A stretch of 20,000 nucleotides of DNA, from positions 1 through 20,000 of the forward strand of contig JAGWXN010000024.1 of NCBI GenBank assembly GCA_018969885.1, given 5' to 3'. Position numbers and translations under genes: made by a program. The notes beneath the pieces are model-generated. The model was not told where the DNA came from. It worked only from the letters and a program-made list of their open reading frames with translations, and searched no databases. The stretch is from Betaproteobacteria bacterium (GTDB lineage Bacteria > Pseudomonadota > Gammaproteobacteria > Burkholderiales > Burkholderiaceae). Of the stretch, positions 6,969-15,386 are shown in pieces; position 1 is the first letter of the stretch, and every line of letters starts with the position of its first letter.

Positions 6969-7670
6969 TCATTCAAAAGCAATTCTAACCGCCAGCGCGA
7001 GGGTCGCCGGACCGACCATACTGGCCAGGATGGATCCCGCCGCAAGCAGCGATAAATGCGCCTCGGCGCCGAGGCCGGCGCTCGCCGCCTCAACCGATCC
7101 GGCGCCAAAGATCAGCACCGGAACCGCGAGCGGCAGCACCAGGAGACCGAGCAGGGTGGAACCGCCCCGGGCCCCGAGGGTGAGGGCCGCCGAAATGGCG
7201 CCCAGCCAGGTGAGTAACGGCGTGCCCAGCAGCAGGCTGGCTGCAAGGATCGCTATTCCTTCCGGATCGAGATCAAACTGCAAGCCCGCCAGGCCCGACA
7301 GCAGCACCAGCGGTGCGGCCGTGGTGAGCCAGTGCGCCAGCACCTTGCCAGCGAGCAGGGCCGAGAGCGGCGCTGGCGCGAGCAGCAATTGCTCGAGCGT
7401 GCCGTCGGCATGATCGGCTGCGAAGAGCCGTGGCAGGCTGAGCAGTGTGGCAAGGAGCGCGCTCACCCAGGCAATGCCCGGTGCGATCGCGCGCAGCAGC
7501 GTGGGGTCGGGTGCCATGGCGAGGGGAAACATCGAGCCGACCAGCAGAAAGAACACCAGCACCAGGGCGACTTCGCCTCGGTGGCGTAGCGCGATCCGCA
7601 GGTCTCGCGAGCAGGCCCAGGCGAGCGACGCGAGGGCGCTGGCGGGTTCGGTGGTGACCGGGAACGGCAT
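6969..7670 (-). CDS. ccmB: Haem exporter ABC permease CcmB
   Basis: CcmB is the membrane subunit of the CcmAB ABC complex, whose ATP hydrolysis drives release of holo-CcmE from CcmC. The product is 233 residues with six hydrophobic spans. The family feature ADHADGTLEQLLLAPAPL (the cytoplasmic coupling-loop region) is present, as is the N-terminal RDLRIALRHRGE segment. The start is ATG at 7670, which shares its A with the ccmA stop (TGATG). The open frame continues upstream to 7739, but the extra 23 residues are Arg/His-rich and lie inside ccmA. Length is slightly above the usual 220 or so because of an N-terminal Pro/Thr-rich lead. Confidence 0.94.
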   Translation of the reverse strand: MPFPVTTEPASALASLAWACSRDLRIALRHRGEVALVLVFFLLVGSMFPLAMAPDPTLLRAIAPGIAWVSALLATLLSLPRLFAADHADGTLEQLLLAPAPLSALLAGKVLAHWLTTAAPLVLLSGLAGLQFDLDPEGIAILAASLLLGTPLLTWLGAISAALTLGARGGSTLLGLLVLPLAVPVLIFGAGSVEAASAGLGAEAHLSLLAAGSILASMVGPATLALAVRIAFE

Positions 7671-8383
7671 CAGCGCGTGCTGTCTGTCGCGGTGCCGCTG
7701 CGCGTGCCGAGATCCAGTTCGAGAGCAACCTGATCGCATGCGATGGGCAAATGGGTGGCGATCACGGCGCAGCCGCCGCGCTTGAGGTGTTCGGTGAGCA
7801 GTCGTCCGAACAGTGTCTGACCGGCGCCATCGAGCGCGGTGGTGGGCTCATCAAGTAACCAAAGCTTGCGCGTTGCACCGGCCAGCCGCGCGAGCGACAG
7901 GCGGTGCCGCTGGCCGGCCGACAGGCGCGCGAATGACAGGCCAGTCCGCGACTGCAGACCGCATCGCTCGAGGAGTTCGTCGATCTCGGCCGATCCGTCA
8001 CCGGGCTGCAGGCCACTGTCGAGTGCACGCTGAAGCGCGAGGTTGTCGTGCGCGCTGAAGGTGTCTTTCCAGCCTGCGGCATGACCCTGGTAAAGCATGA
8101 CCGAATGCCATTCGGCGGAGCCCGGCTCGCGGCGTGCGCCGTTCCAGCGTATTTCACCCGCCGCAGGCCGGCCGAGCCCGGCCAGGGCGCGCAGCAGCGT
8201 GGACTTGCCCGCGCCATTGGGGCCGGTGAGCCGAAGCCAGCGGCCTGGCGGCAGCTGAAAACTGAGCGAATCAAACAGAAGACGGTAGCCTGCGCTGCAT
8301 CGGAGAGCATCGACCGCCAGGCCCGACTCGGCTTGCTCGGGCGAATCCGATGCCGACCCGGCGCTCAGGGTTGCCGTGGTCAC
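7670..8383 (-). CDS. ccmA: Haem exporter ATP-binding protein CcmA
   Basis: The cytoplasmic ABC ATPase that energises CcmB/CcmC release of holo-CcmE. The 237-residue product has Walker A GPNGAGKST (54-62), the CcmA-type signature LSAGQRHR (154-161) in place of LSGGQ, Walker B LWLLDEP with catalytic E179, a D-loop (ALD) and switch H211 (IATHLP). An N-terminal lead of about 20 polar residues and a polar C-terminal tail lie outside the conserved fold. The start is GTG at 8383, forming a GTGA overlap with the ccmI stop, so it is probably translationally coupled to ccmI. The following gene overlaps by one base. Confidence 0.95.
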   Translation of the reverse strand: MTTATLSAGSASDSPEQAESGLAVDALRCSAGYRLLFDSLSFQLPPGRWLRLTGPNGAGKSTLLRALAGLGRPAAGEIRWNGARREPGSAEWHSVMLYQGHAAGWKDTFSAHDNLALQRALDSGLQPGDGSAEIDELLERCGLQSRTGLSFARLSAGQRHRLSLARLAGATRKLWLLDEPTTALDGAGQTLFGRLLTEHLKRGGCAVIATHLPIACDQVALELDLGTRSGTATDSTR

Positions 8384-9639
8384 GGCTGGACAACCTGATT
8401 GATGCGCAGGCTCAAGCCTTGCTCACCGGGGCGGACGACCTTCGATTCGCCAAAGAGGTCGCCGGGCTGCCGGATGGCGTTGCCGCTTGCGCTCAGCCGA
8501 ACCTCAATCACCACCTGCTCGGCACCAGAGAGACGTCGCGAGGGATCCATGGCGAGCGAATCATCGAGGCGGAAGTCAAGCGGTAGCGAGGGGTTGTCGA
8601 TTCGCTGCACCGCGAACGGGACGCGCGGCCCGGTGGGGCTGCGTGCCACGACGAACAGCGTGCGAGCCGCTTTGGCGCGTTCGATGAGCGTGGGGTCGAG
8701 TTCCACGCGACCCGACAGGGCTTCAGCACCGGTTGCGGCGGCCCGGCTGGCGGCGGGGGCATCAGCGGGGGCGGGCGCGCCGTCACCCGCTGCGATCCGG
8801 GCATCGATTCGCGCCAGCACATCGCGCAGCGCGTCGCGCTGTTGCTGATCGGGGGGCATGGAATCGAGGAGCCGCCGCAGGTGGCCGCGCGCAGCCGGCA
8901 GGTTGCCGGCCTGGAACTGCGCCGCGCCCATCAGGGCGATCGCCTTCGGATCATCGGGATCGAGCCGTAGCGCCTGTTCAAGGAGCGCGATCGGCCGACC
9001 GTCGAAACGGCCGTCGCGAGTGAGCGCGAGCGACTCTGCGAATTCTGCGAGCAGCCTGGCGTTGGGTGGAACCCGACGGAGCGCCTCTTCGAAGGCCTGG
9101 TTGGCCTCGGCCGGCTGACCGCGGAACTTGCGCGCGCCCGCAAGCATCATCCAGGCCTCGCCGTCTTCGGGGTTCCCGCGGACGCGGCGTTCCAGGTCGG
9201 TGATCATCTGATCGAGTTTGCGCTCGTCGATTTCGCCGTCGGCAACCGTGATCTCGTCGGTGGCGAGCTCGGGTGCGCCGAGCGTGAAATAAACCATGAG
9301 TGCGGAGGCCGGTACCAGAATCGCGATGGCGATTGCCGCGCCTCGGGCTGCAGCGGAGCTGGTGCTCTGCTGGGCGGTGACCGAAGCCGACTGCTCGGGC
9401 AGTTCGCGCGCCATTTGCGCGACCAGTTCATCAAGGGCCGTGCGGGCTTCGTCGGCAGTCAGACGGCCCGCCGCCCGCTCACGTTCGATCTCGCGCTGCC
9501 GATCGCGGTAAACCGCCACCAGCGGATCGGCGTCGACGCTGGCCGCGGAGGAAGCCAACACGCGGCGGGTGAGCAGCGGCCAAAGAACCGGCAGCAACGC
9601 CGCGATCGTGAGGCAACCTACGAGGGTCCAGAGCAGCAT
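8380..9639 (-). CDS. ccmI: Apocytochrome c chaperone CcmI (CycH-like TPR protein)
   Basis: CcmI binds the C-terminus of apocytochromes c and presents them to the CcmF/CcmH haem ligation complex. The 419-residue product has two N-terminal membrane helices (about residues 4-23 and 99-120). Between them lies a cytoplasmic leucine-zipper-like loop (YRDRQREIERERAAGRLTADE), the family hallmark. The periplasmic TPR region (about 138-270) contains repeats such as EDGEAWMMLAGARKFRGQ and EQALRLDPDDPKAIALMGAAQ, and a C-terminal beta-rich domain spans about 300-419. The placement is unusual: it is the first gene of the run, before ccmA, whereas it commonly follows or is fused to ccmH. It follows the HlyD-type gene after 62 bases on the same strand. 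The start ATG at 9639 has no obvious Shine-Dalgarno sequence. Confidence 0.93.
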   Translation of the reverse strand: MLLWTLVGCLTIAALLPVLWPLLTRRVLASSAASVDADPLVAVYRDRQREIERERAAGRLTADEARTALDELVAQMARELPEQSASVTAQQSTSSAAARGAAIAIAILVPASALMVYFTLGAPELATDEITVADGEIDERKLDQMITDLERRVRGNPEDGEAWMMLAGARKFRGQPAEANQAFEEALRRVPPNARLLAEFAESLALTRDGRFDGRPIALLEQALRLDPDDPKAIALMGAAQFQAGNLPAARGHLRRLLDSMPPDQQQRDALRDVLARIDARIAAGDGAPAPADAPAASRAAATGAEALSGRVELDPTLIERAKAARTLFVVARSPTGPRVPFAVQRIDNPSLPLDFRLDDSLAMDPSRRLSGAEQVVIEVRLSASGNAIRQPGDLFGESKVVRPGEQGLSLRINQVVQP

Positions 9640-9701
9640 TGATCGGGGTGCGCAGCGCGGTGGTCTGCAGGCAGTTGAGTCGCGCGGATTGTCTCACACG
9701 G

Positions 9702-10907
9702 TCATGGTCCGTCGGGCTTGCGACGCAGTCGGATCGGTCCTCCGTCGACCAGTGCATCCGGGGGGTGCATCACCAGGGTTTCGCCCGCCGAGACGCCGTC
9801 GCGCAGCCAGGCCAGCCGCGCGTTGATCCCGCCAAGGACCACGGTACGCGCCCGTGCAACCGAGCCGTCGCTCACGAAGACCTGCCAGCGGCCGCGTTGC
9901 CGGACCAGGACGCCTGCGGGCACCACCATCACGTCGGTGAGGCTCTCGACCACGATCGAGGCGTCCACTCGCCAGCCATCGCCAGGCATGAGGTCCCCGG
10001 TCGGCGGCAGATCAATCAGCACGGGGACGCGCTGCTCATCGATGCCTAGCGCCGATACGCGGGTATTGGCCACCGGTTCGACGCGACGAACGCGACCTTC
10101 AAGCGGCGGCTCGCCGCGGGTGAGCGACAGTCGGGCGAGTTGCCCTGGGCGGATTTCGGCAGCCTCGGCGCTCAGCACATCGACCACCACTTCGAGGTGA
10201 TGGATATCCCCGATCTCGGCCAGCGCTGCACCGGCGGCGACCGGCTGCTCGCTGGCATGCATTAAGCGCAGGATCTGACCACCGGTCGGCGAGGCAATCC
10301 GCCAGACCTCTTCCGGCGACCCGGGCCGGGCGCCGCCCGCGCGTTGCAGGGCTGCCGTGGCGGCAATCAGTTCGAAACTGGCAACTGACTCGGCATGGTC
10401 GGCGGCAATCCGAGCCTGCTCGCGTTCACGAAGCGTGAGCTCTGCGCTCTCGCGCGCGGCATCCGAAATGAAGCCGCGTCCGGCCAGGCCCGCGGTGCGT
10501 TGCGCATCGGATCGGGCGAGCGTTTCCGCCGTGCGCGCCCGAGCGGCTTCGGCATGTGCCCGGGCCAGGGCGGCACGGGCGGCGTCTGCGCGGGCGCTGA
10601 GCGCTGCGCTGGTGCGCCGGTCGATCAGCGTGGGCTCCTGGGGCAAGAGGGTGAAAAGCGGCTCGCCTGGGGTGACGCGGTCACCAACCTTCACCACCGG
10701 GCGGAGCAGTCGGCCGCTGACCGGCGCGCTCAGCACATATCGATCCCGGACCCGCGTTCGTCCCTCGTCTTCGACCGTGCGCTCGAAGCGGGCGCGTTGG
10801 GCTGCCACGACATCAACTTCCAACGGTTGCGGACGGAGTGCTGCCCATAGCCCCCCACCCAGCAGAGCGAGAGCGAAAATTCCCAGCCCCACGGTTCGCT
10901 GGCGCAT
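9702..10907 (-). CDS. HlyD-family periplasmic adaptor of an ABC export system
   Basis: A 401-residue membrane fusion protein. One N-terminal membrane helix (about residues 5-24) anchors it, followed by the first half of the biotinyl-lipoyl domain (YVLSAPVSGRLLRPVVKVGDRV). Next comes a long Ala/Arg/Glu-rich coiled-coil hairpin (about 95-190), the second lipoyl half (IASPTGGQILRLM), and beta-barrel and membrane-proximal domains (LEVVVDVLSAEAAEIRPGQ..., PAGVLVRQRGRWQVFV). In such systems it links the inner-membrane ABC permease to an outer-membrane channel of the TolC type, which is not encoded in this window. It starts 4 bases after the permease stop and is clearly co-transcribed. The substrate is unknown. 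An RND adaptor is the alternative, but the neighbours argue for ABC. Confidence 0.88.
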   Translation of the reverse strand: MRQRTVGLGIFALALLGGGLWAALRPQPLEVDVVAAQRARFERTVEDEGRTRVRDRYVLSAPVSGRLLRPVVKVGDRVTPGEPLFTLLPQEPTLIDRRTSAALSARADAARAALARAHAEAARARTAETLARSDAQRTAGLAGRGFISDAARESAELTLREREQARIAADHAESVASFELIAATAALQRAGGARPGSPEEVWRIASPTGGQILRLMHASEQPVAAGAALAEIGDIHHLEVVVDVLSAEAAEIRPGQLARLSLTRGEPPLEGRVRRVEPVANTRVSALGIDEQRVPVLIDLPPTGDLMPGDGWRVDASIVVESLTDVMVVPAGVLVRQRGRWQVFVSDGSVARARTVVLGGINARLAWLRDGVSAGETLVMHPPDALVDGGPIRLRRKPDGP

Positions 10908-10911
10908 GCGC

Positions 10912-13272
10912 TTACTCGCGAGTCTTCAGCACGGCAATCAGATCCAGTCGTGACAGGCGCCGATGCACGGCGAAGGCGCTTGCCAGGCCGGTGAGGAGCA
11001 TGACGGCAATCGCCCAGACGTACGTGCGCGGCAGGATCGTGACCGGGATGGTGAAGGTCTCTGCGCTCATCATCTCGACCAGTAGCCCGGCGAGCAGACG
11101 CCCGGCCGCGCAGCCCACCGGAATCGCGAGCAGCGTCTGAAGCGCGAGTTCACCCAGCAGGAGGCGGCTCACCTCGGGCTGCGTCATGCCCAGCACGCGC
11201 AGCGTGGCGAGTTCCCAGCGTCGCTCGGCAAGTGCGATCCGGGCGCTGTTGTAGACCACGCCCGCCGCGATGGCGGCGGCGAATACGCTCAGCACGCCGG
11301 TGAATACGAGGAGATTGCGTTCAGTGTTGGCGCGTATGTGCGCGATGAGCGCGTGCTTGTCGAACACACCGGTGACCGCGGGAAGTTTTTTGAGTGCAGC
11401 GATCAGCTCGGCCTGCTGATCGCGTGCAATCCGTAGTGCGATGAGTGAGGTCTGCGGGCCGTCACCGGTGGCCATGCGGAGCTCCCGCTCGGCAATGAAT
11501 GCGCTGCGACCCATCGGCTCGTCATAGACCGCGCCCACCAGGATGTCGCGGACTCGCTGCCGCCCCTCGAGAAACTCCACCCGGACACGATCGCCTGGCT
11601 GGACGCCCAGCGTCTGAGCGAGGCGGTTACCCAGCATCAGACCAGCCACCGGGGGCGCCACCGGCTGCCCGCGCGCGTCAATCGGCTGACGCAGTCTGGG
11701 TTGATCAGCAAGCGTCTCCAGCGCAACGCGCTCGGCGCGCGTGCCGTGACCGATTCTCACCGCGACGGCGCGCCGGGTCTCGGCCTGCAGCACGCCGGGA
11801 AGCCGGGAGACTTCATACACCACCCGATCGGGCACCGCGCGCGTGATTCCCAGGTGGAGATCAGCGGGCATCGCGACGCCAAAGTGCAGGCCGATCATGT
11901 GTTCGAAAGCATCGCGCCACCAGCTGCCCGCCACCAGAATTGCAATCGCCCCCGACATGCCCAGCATGGTGAGTGTGGCGCGAACCGGGCGTCGCATCAC
12001 CGAACGCGCGATCATCAGCGTGGCAGGCGCGACGCGCGAGCGTGCTGCGTCCGGGTGCGCTGCACGGTGTCGGTACGCGGGCGGGGCGGGCGGTTGCATC
12101 GCTTCCGCCGCCGACAGCTTGAGGACTTCGCGCACGGCGAGCGCGGCCGCGCCGAGGGCACCCGCGCTTGAAACCATCGCGGGCAGCACTGCAATCCAGG
12201 TCTCGATCCGATGGCTGGAATCAGGGATACGGAAGATGTTGATGAAGAGCCCCGTCATCCATGCGCCCAGCGCCTTGCCAGCGACAACCCCGACGATGTT
12301 TCCCGCGAGGGCCACCAGCGCAGCCAGGAGCAGATAGTGGCCAGCGATTCGAAGCGACGGATAGCCCAGGGCTTTGAGCGTGGCGATCCGATCGCGCTGG
12401 GTGCCCACGACCCGGCTCAACACGACATGGAGGATGAACACCGCAACCGCCAGAAAGATCGTGGGCAGCACCGTGGCAAACACCCGCTGCTCGTTGATCT
12501 CCTGGGTGAGCGCCCGATGCGAGGGCTGCTCGCTGCGGTCGAAGGCGCCGCGCGAACCGTAGCGCTCGAGCAGATGATCGAGTTCGGCCTTCAAGGCGCG
12601 TACTGAACCATCCGGCGCAAGCTTCACGGCAAGCGTATTGAAGCTTGCCCTCGCGCCGAAGGCCGCCGCAAGCCGTTCGCCGTCCATCCAGATGATCGCA
12701 AAGGTCCGGTCATCAGCCATTCCGCCTTCGCTCACGCCGATCAAAAACTCAGGGGATGCCGCGATCCCGGCGATGGTGAGGGTCTGGTCGCGCCCGTTGA
12801 TCACAGCGTGCAGCGTGTCACCCGGCCTGAGCCCACGCCCGCTGGCAAAGGCCTCGCCGAGCAGAATTTGGGCGGAGCCGGGGTCGGGCCAGCGACCGGC
12901 GCGCAGCGTGAGCGCATTGACTTCCTGATGATCGGGCAGATTGATCAGTCGCGCCGACAGAAGGTCCTCCACCCCGTCCAGTGCAATGCGCGCTGCGTGG
13001 GTTTGTCCGGTCAGAATTGCTGCGACGCCAGGCAGTGCCGCGATCGATTCGCTCACTGCGATCGGCGCCTGGCGCAGCCGCACGAAGAGCTCGGCAAAGC
13101 GCGACTCTGCGTAGTAGGCGTCGCGGGCGTGGGTGAGGGACGCATGTGTCGACATGGTGGCCACGAAGGCCGCGGTGCCCGCCGCGATCACCAATGCAAT
13201 CGTGATCGACTGCATCCGCAATGCGATCAGGTCGCGCCAGAGCATTCGGTCGAGCGCGCGGGCCATGTTCAC
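10912..13272 (-). CDS. ABC transporter permease with two FtsX-like domains
   Basis: A 786-residue inner-membrane protein with the duplicated FtsX architecture. TM1 (about 20-40) is followed by a periplasmic MacB-core-like domain (about 45-260) and three helices (about 270-385). A fourth helix near 435-455 starts the second half, with another periplasmic domain and a C-terminal helix trio (about 655-770). The FtsX features [19 protein letters not shown] and [20 protein letters not shown] occur once in each half, the classic coupling segment. Such permeases work as mechanotransmission exporters with a MacB/LolD-type ATPase. The start is GTG at 13272, overlapping the ATPase stop as GTGA; ATG at 13266 is a close alternative. 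The double FtsX layout resembles DevC or lipoprotein-release permeases. The substrate is not predictable. Confidence 0.9.
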   Translation of the reverse strand: MNMARALDRMLWRDLIALRMQSITIALVIAAGTAAFVATMSTHASLTHARDAYYAESRFAELFVRLRQAPIAVSESIAALPGVAAILTGQTHAARIALDGVEDLLSARLINLPDHQEVNALTLRAGRWPDPGSAQILLGEAFASGRGLRPGDTLHAVINGRDQTLTIAGIAASPEFLIGVSEGGMADDRTFAIIWMDGERLAAAFGARASFNTLAVKLAPDGSVRALKAELDHLLERYGSRGAFDRSEQPSHRALTQEINEQRVFATVLPTIFLAVAVFILHVVLSRVVGTQRDRIATLKALGYPSLRIAGHYLLLAALVALAGNIVGVVAGKALGAWMTGLFINIFRIPDSSHRIETWIAVLPAMVSSAGALGAAALAVREVLKLSAAEAMQPPAPPAYRHRAAHPDAARSRVAPATLMIARSVMRRPVRATLTMLGMSGAIAILVAGSWWRDAFEHMIGLHFGVAMPADLHLGITRAVPDRVVYEVSRLPGVLQAETRRAVAVRIGHGTRAERVALETLADQPRLRQPIDARGQPVAPPVAGLMLGNRLAQTLGVQPGDRVRVEFLEGRQRVRDILVGAVYDEPMGRSAFIAERELRMATGDGPQTSLIALRIARDQQAELIAALKKLPAVTGVFDKHALIAHIRANTERNLLVFTGVLSVFAAAIAAGVVYNSARIALAERRWELATLRVLGMTQPEVSRLLLGELALQTLLAIPVGCAAGRLLAGLLVEMMSAETFTIPVTILPRTYVWAIAVMLLTGLASAFAVHRRLSRLDLIAVLKTRE

Positions 13273-14054
13273 CAGCTGAGTTCGGCCGGTGACAGCCGCT
13301 TGGGGTTACGCTGATCCGCGATGATCCGCCCGTCGGCCAGTCGCAGCACACGGTCGGCCATGCCCGCGATCGCTGCGTTGTGAGTGATGACCAGCGTGGT
13401 CGTACCGGTTTCGCGGTTGACGCGTTCGATCACCTCGAGCACCAGCTTGCCGGTGGGGTAGTCGAGCGCGCCCGTGGGTTCGTCGCAGAGCAGGACGTCC
13501 GGGCGCTTGGCGATGGCGCGGGCGATCGCGACCCGTTGCTGCTCGCCCCCCGATAACTGCGAGGGGAAATGATGCTGACGATGCGCAAGGCCAACCCGCT
13601 CGAGCGCGTCGGCGGCGGTGATTGAAGCCGCGACCAGATCGGTCACCAGTTCAACGTTTTCGCGGGCATCGAGGCTCGCGATCAGGTTGTAGAACTGAAA
13701 CACGAAGCCCACATGCTGTCGCCGGTAAAGCGTGCGCTCGGCCTCGCTCGCGTGGGCGAGATCCAGATCGCGCCACACCAGTTCGCCGCTGCTGGGCGAG
13801 TCGAGTCCGCCTAGCAGGTTGAGGAGCGTTGATTTGCCGCTGCCCGAGGGTCCCAGCAGCACCACGAATTCGCCGGCCAACACGTCCAGGTCCACACCCC
13901 GCAGGGCGAAGACCTCAGACTCGCCGCTACGATATGTGCGAGTCAGGCCGCGAGCGCGGTAGACGCGTCGTGCGGGTGGGACACACGCGGGATCGCCGGG
14001 CGGCGGCAGGCGCGTGGCTCCCCGAGCACAGGGAAAGGGAAGGATGTCGGCCAT
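13269..14054 (-). CDS. ABC transporter ATP-binding protein (MacB/LolD/DevA type)
   Basis: A 261-residue cytoplasmic ATPase with Walker [10 protein letters not shown] (68-76), Q-loop Q120 in VFQFYNLI, signature LSGGEQQR (167-174), Walker B LLCDEP with E192, a D-loop (GALD) and switch His in VITHN. The [20 protein letters not shown] segment is typical of the LolD/MacB/DevA clade that partners FtsX-type permeases. A Pro/Arg-rich N-terminal lead of about 30 residues precedes the fold, so the true start may be internal to this frame; ATG at 14054 is used here and has no clear Shine-Dalgarno sequence. It overlaps the permease by four bases and lies 69 bases downstream of argE. Confidence 0.92.
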   Translation of the reverse strand: MADILPFPCARGATRLPPPGDPACVPPARRVYRARGLTRTYRSGESEVFALRGVDLDVLAGEFVVLLGPSGSGKSTLLNLLGGLDSPSSGELVWRDLDLAHASEAERTLYRRQHVGFVFQFYNLIASLDARENVELVTDLVAASITAADALERVGLAHRQHHFPSQLSGGEQQRVAIARAIAKRPDVLLCDEPTGALDYPTGKLVLEVIERVNRETGTTTLVITHNAAIAGMADRVLRLADGRIIADQRNPKRLSPAELSW

Positions 14055-14081
14055 GGCGGCCGATGCTGCGCGCCTTGAGAC

Positions 14082-14102
14082 GAGCGCGCCTTGCGCGCGC
14101 TC
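14082..14102. other. Perfect 8-bp hairpin between argE and the ABC ATPase gene
   Basis: GAGCGCGC at 14082-14089 and its exact complement GCGCGCTC at 14095-14102 can form an 8-bp stem with a 5-base loop. It lies in the 69-base gap downstream of argE on the minus strand. There is no U-tract after it in either direction, so a factor-independent terminator is not well supported. A weak attenuator or processing site, or chance in GC-rich DNA, is possible. Confidence 0.4.
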
Positions 14103-14123
14103 ACGCCGACGCGGTGCCGCTCG

Positions 14124-15299
14124 TCAGGCGGCCTGCGCGAGCGGCTCGCGGCGCAGACGTTCGATCAGGGTGTCCAGGAAACTCGTGCAACGCCCGAGCT
14201 GCTCGATCTCAACGCATTCATCGGGCTGATGAGCCACCGCGATTCGGCCGGGGCCGCAGATGATGGTCGGAATGCCGATGCCCTGCAGGATGCCGCCCTC
14301 GGTGCCGAAACTGACGCGCCCAACGCTGGAATGGCCGCAGAGCGGTGCGATCGCCTGGGCGAGATAGGTGTTGCCGCGCTCGTCGAGCGCCGGGGTGTCG
14401 AAGATTTCATCAAATTCGATGAAACAGCCCGGTTCGACGGCGCGCATGCCTGGCAGCAGCTCGCTTTCGCACCAGGCTTTGATCTCGGTTAACAGTTCAG
14501 CGGCGGTGGCACCAGGGAGCGCCCGGATCTCAAGCAGGAATTCACAATCTTTGGCGGTGATGTTGTGTGCCGTGCCGCCCTGTATGCGGCCCACGTGAAT
14601 GCTGGTGTGCGGAAACTCAAACCCGTCGTGCCGGGCGGCCGCCCGCATGCGGTCCTGAATCTGCTGGCAGTAGACGATGATGCGCGCGGCCACCTCAACC
14701 GCTGACACCCCGCTGTCGCGCAGCGATGAATGCACCGAGTGGCCGCGTACGCGCACCCGGTAACCGGCCGCGCCCTTGTTGGCCACCACGACGCGCATCG
14801 ACGTGGGTTCGCCGATGATGCAGGCTTGCGGTCGCTCTGGCGCGCTGGCCAGTTGGCGGGCGAGCTGGCGCATGCCGCCCATGTTGGTCTCTTCGTTGTA
14901 GGAGAGCGCGATATGGATCGGTGTGGCGAGACGGGCTTCGATGAAGCGGGGCACGGCCTCGACCACGCAGGCGATGAAGCCCTTCATGTCGGCCGAGCCG
15001 CGCGCATAGAGGCTGCCTTCGCGCTCGGTGAGCGAAAACGGGTCGGTTGACCAGGCCTGGCCGGCGACCGGCACCACATCGGAGTGACCCGACAGCATGA
15101 GGCCACCGCGATCAGCCGGCCCGATGGTGGCGAACAGATTGGCCTTGCCGGGCTCGGGTGCATGCTGCACGGTGGCACGGATGCCGTGGTCGGCCAGGCG
15201 GTTGGCGACCCAGTCGATCAGGGCCATGTTGCTGTTGGCGCTGACGGTATCAAAGGCGACGAGCGTACGCAGCGTGTCAATGGTGGCGGAGAGCGTCAT
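14124..15299 (-). CDS. argE: ArgE/DapE-family metallodeacylase (acetylornithine deacetylase-like)
   Basis: A 391-residue M20-family di-zinc amidohydrolase. ArgE removes the acetyl group from N-acetylornithine in the cytoplasm. Metal and catalytic residues are in place: SGHSDVVP (H72, catalytic D74), SADMKG (bridging D104), NEE (E136 general base, E137), E164 in IIGEPT and H357 in VAHQPDE. The dimerisation domain carries GHSVHSS and GGTAHNITAKDCEF. The start at ATG 15299 is set by the AGGAG ribosome binding site five bases upstream; the frame stays open much further (to 15848), but that part lies antisense to the aminotransferase. It is divergent from the aminotransferase, so it may serve catabolism of N-acyl amino compounds rather than arginine synthesis; the exact substrate is inferred. 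Confidence 0.88.
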   Translation of the reverse strand: MTLSATIDTLRTLVAFDTVSANSNMALIDWVANRLADHGIRATVQHAPEPGKANLFATIGPADRGGLMLSGHSDVVPVAGQAWSTDPFSLTEREGSLYARGSADMKGFIACVVEAVPRFIEARLATPIHIALSYNEETNMGGMRQLARQLASAPERPQACIIGEPTSMRVVVANKGAAGYRVRVRGHSVHSSLRDSGVSAVEVAARIIVYCQQIQDRMRAAARHDGFEFPHTSIHVGRIQGGTAHNITAKDCEFLLEIRALPGATAAELLTEIKAWCESELLPGMRAVEPGCFIEFDEIFDTPALDERGNTYLAQAIAPLCGHSSVGRVSFGTEGGILQGIGIPTIICGPGRIAVAHQPDECVEIEQLGRCTSFLDTLIERLRREPLAQAA

Positions 15300-15386
15300 G
15301 AGAGCTCCTGGCGGGGATGTTCCGCTGGGCAGTTTTGGGCTTTCGGAATAGTATAGGAGGCTCGTCGACGCCCCCGGAGACCCCCT
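15300..15386. promoter_or_regulatory. Divergent promoter region between argE and the aminotransferase gene
   Basis: This 87-base gap holds both leader regions. On the minus strand AGGAG (complement of 15305-15309) is the argE ribosome binding site, 5 bases from ATG, and TATACT (complement of 15350-15355) is a good -10 candidate without a recognisable -35. On the plus strand GGAGA at 15376-15380 lies 6 bases before the GTG of the aminotransferase gene. Shared regulation of both genes is plausible. Confidence 0.5.

Noticed and set aside
6968..7108. N-terminal extension of CcmC
   Set aside because: The 47 extra residues are Arg-rich, overlap ccmB, and CcmC homologues begin near the MAAINWFRFASP sequence.
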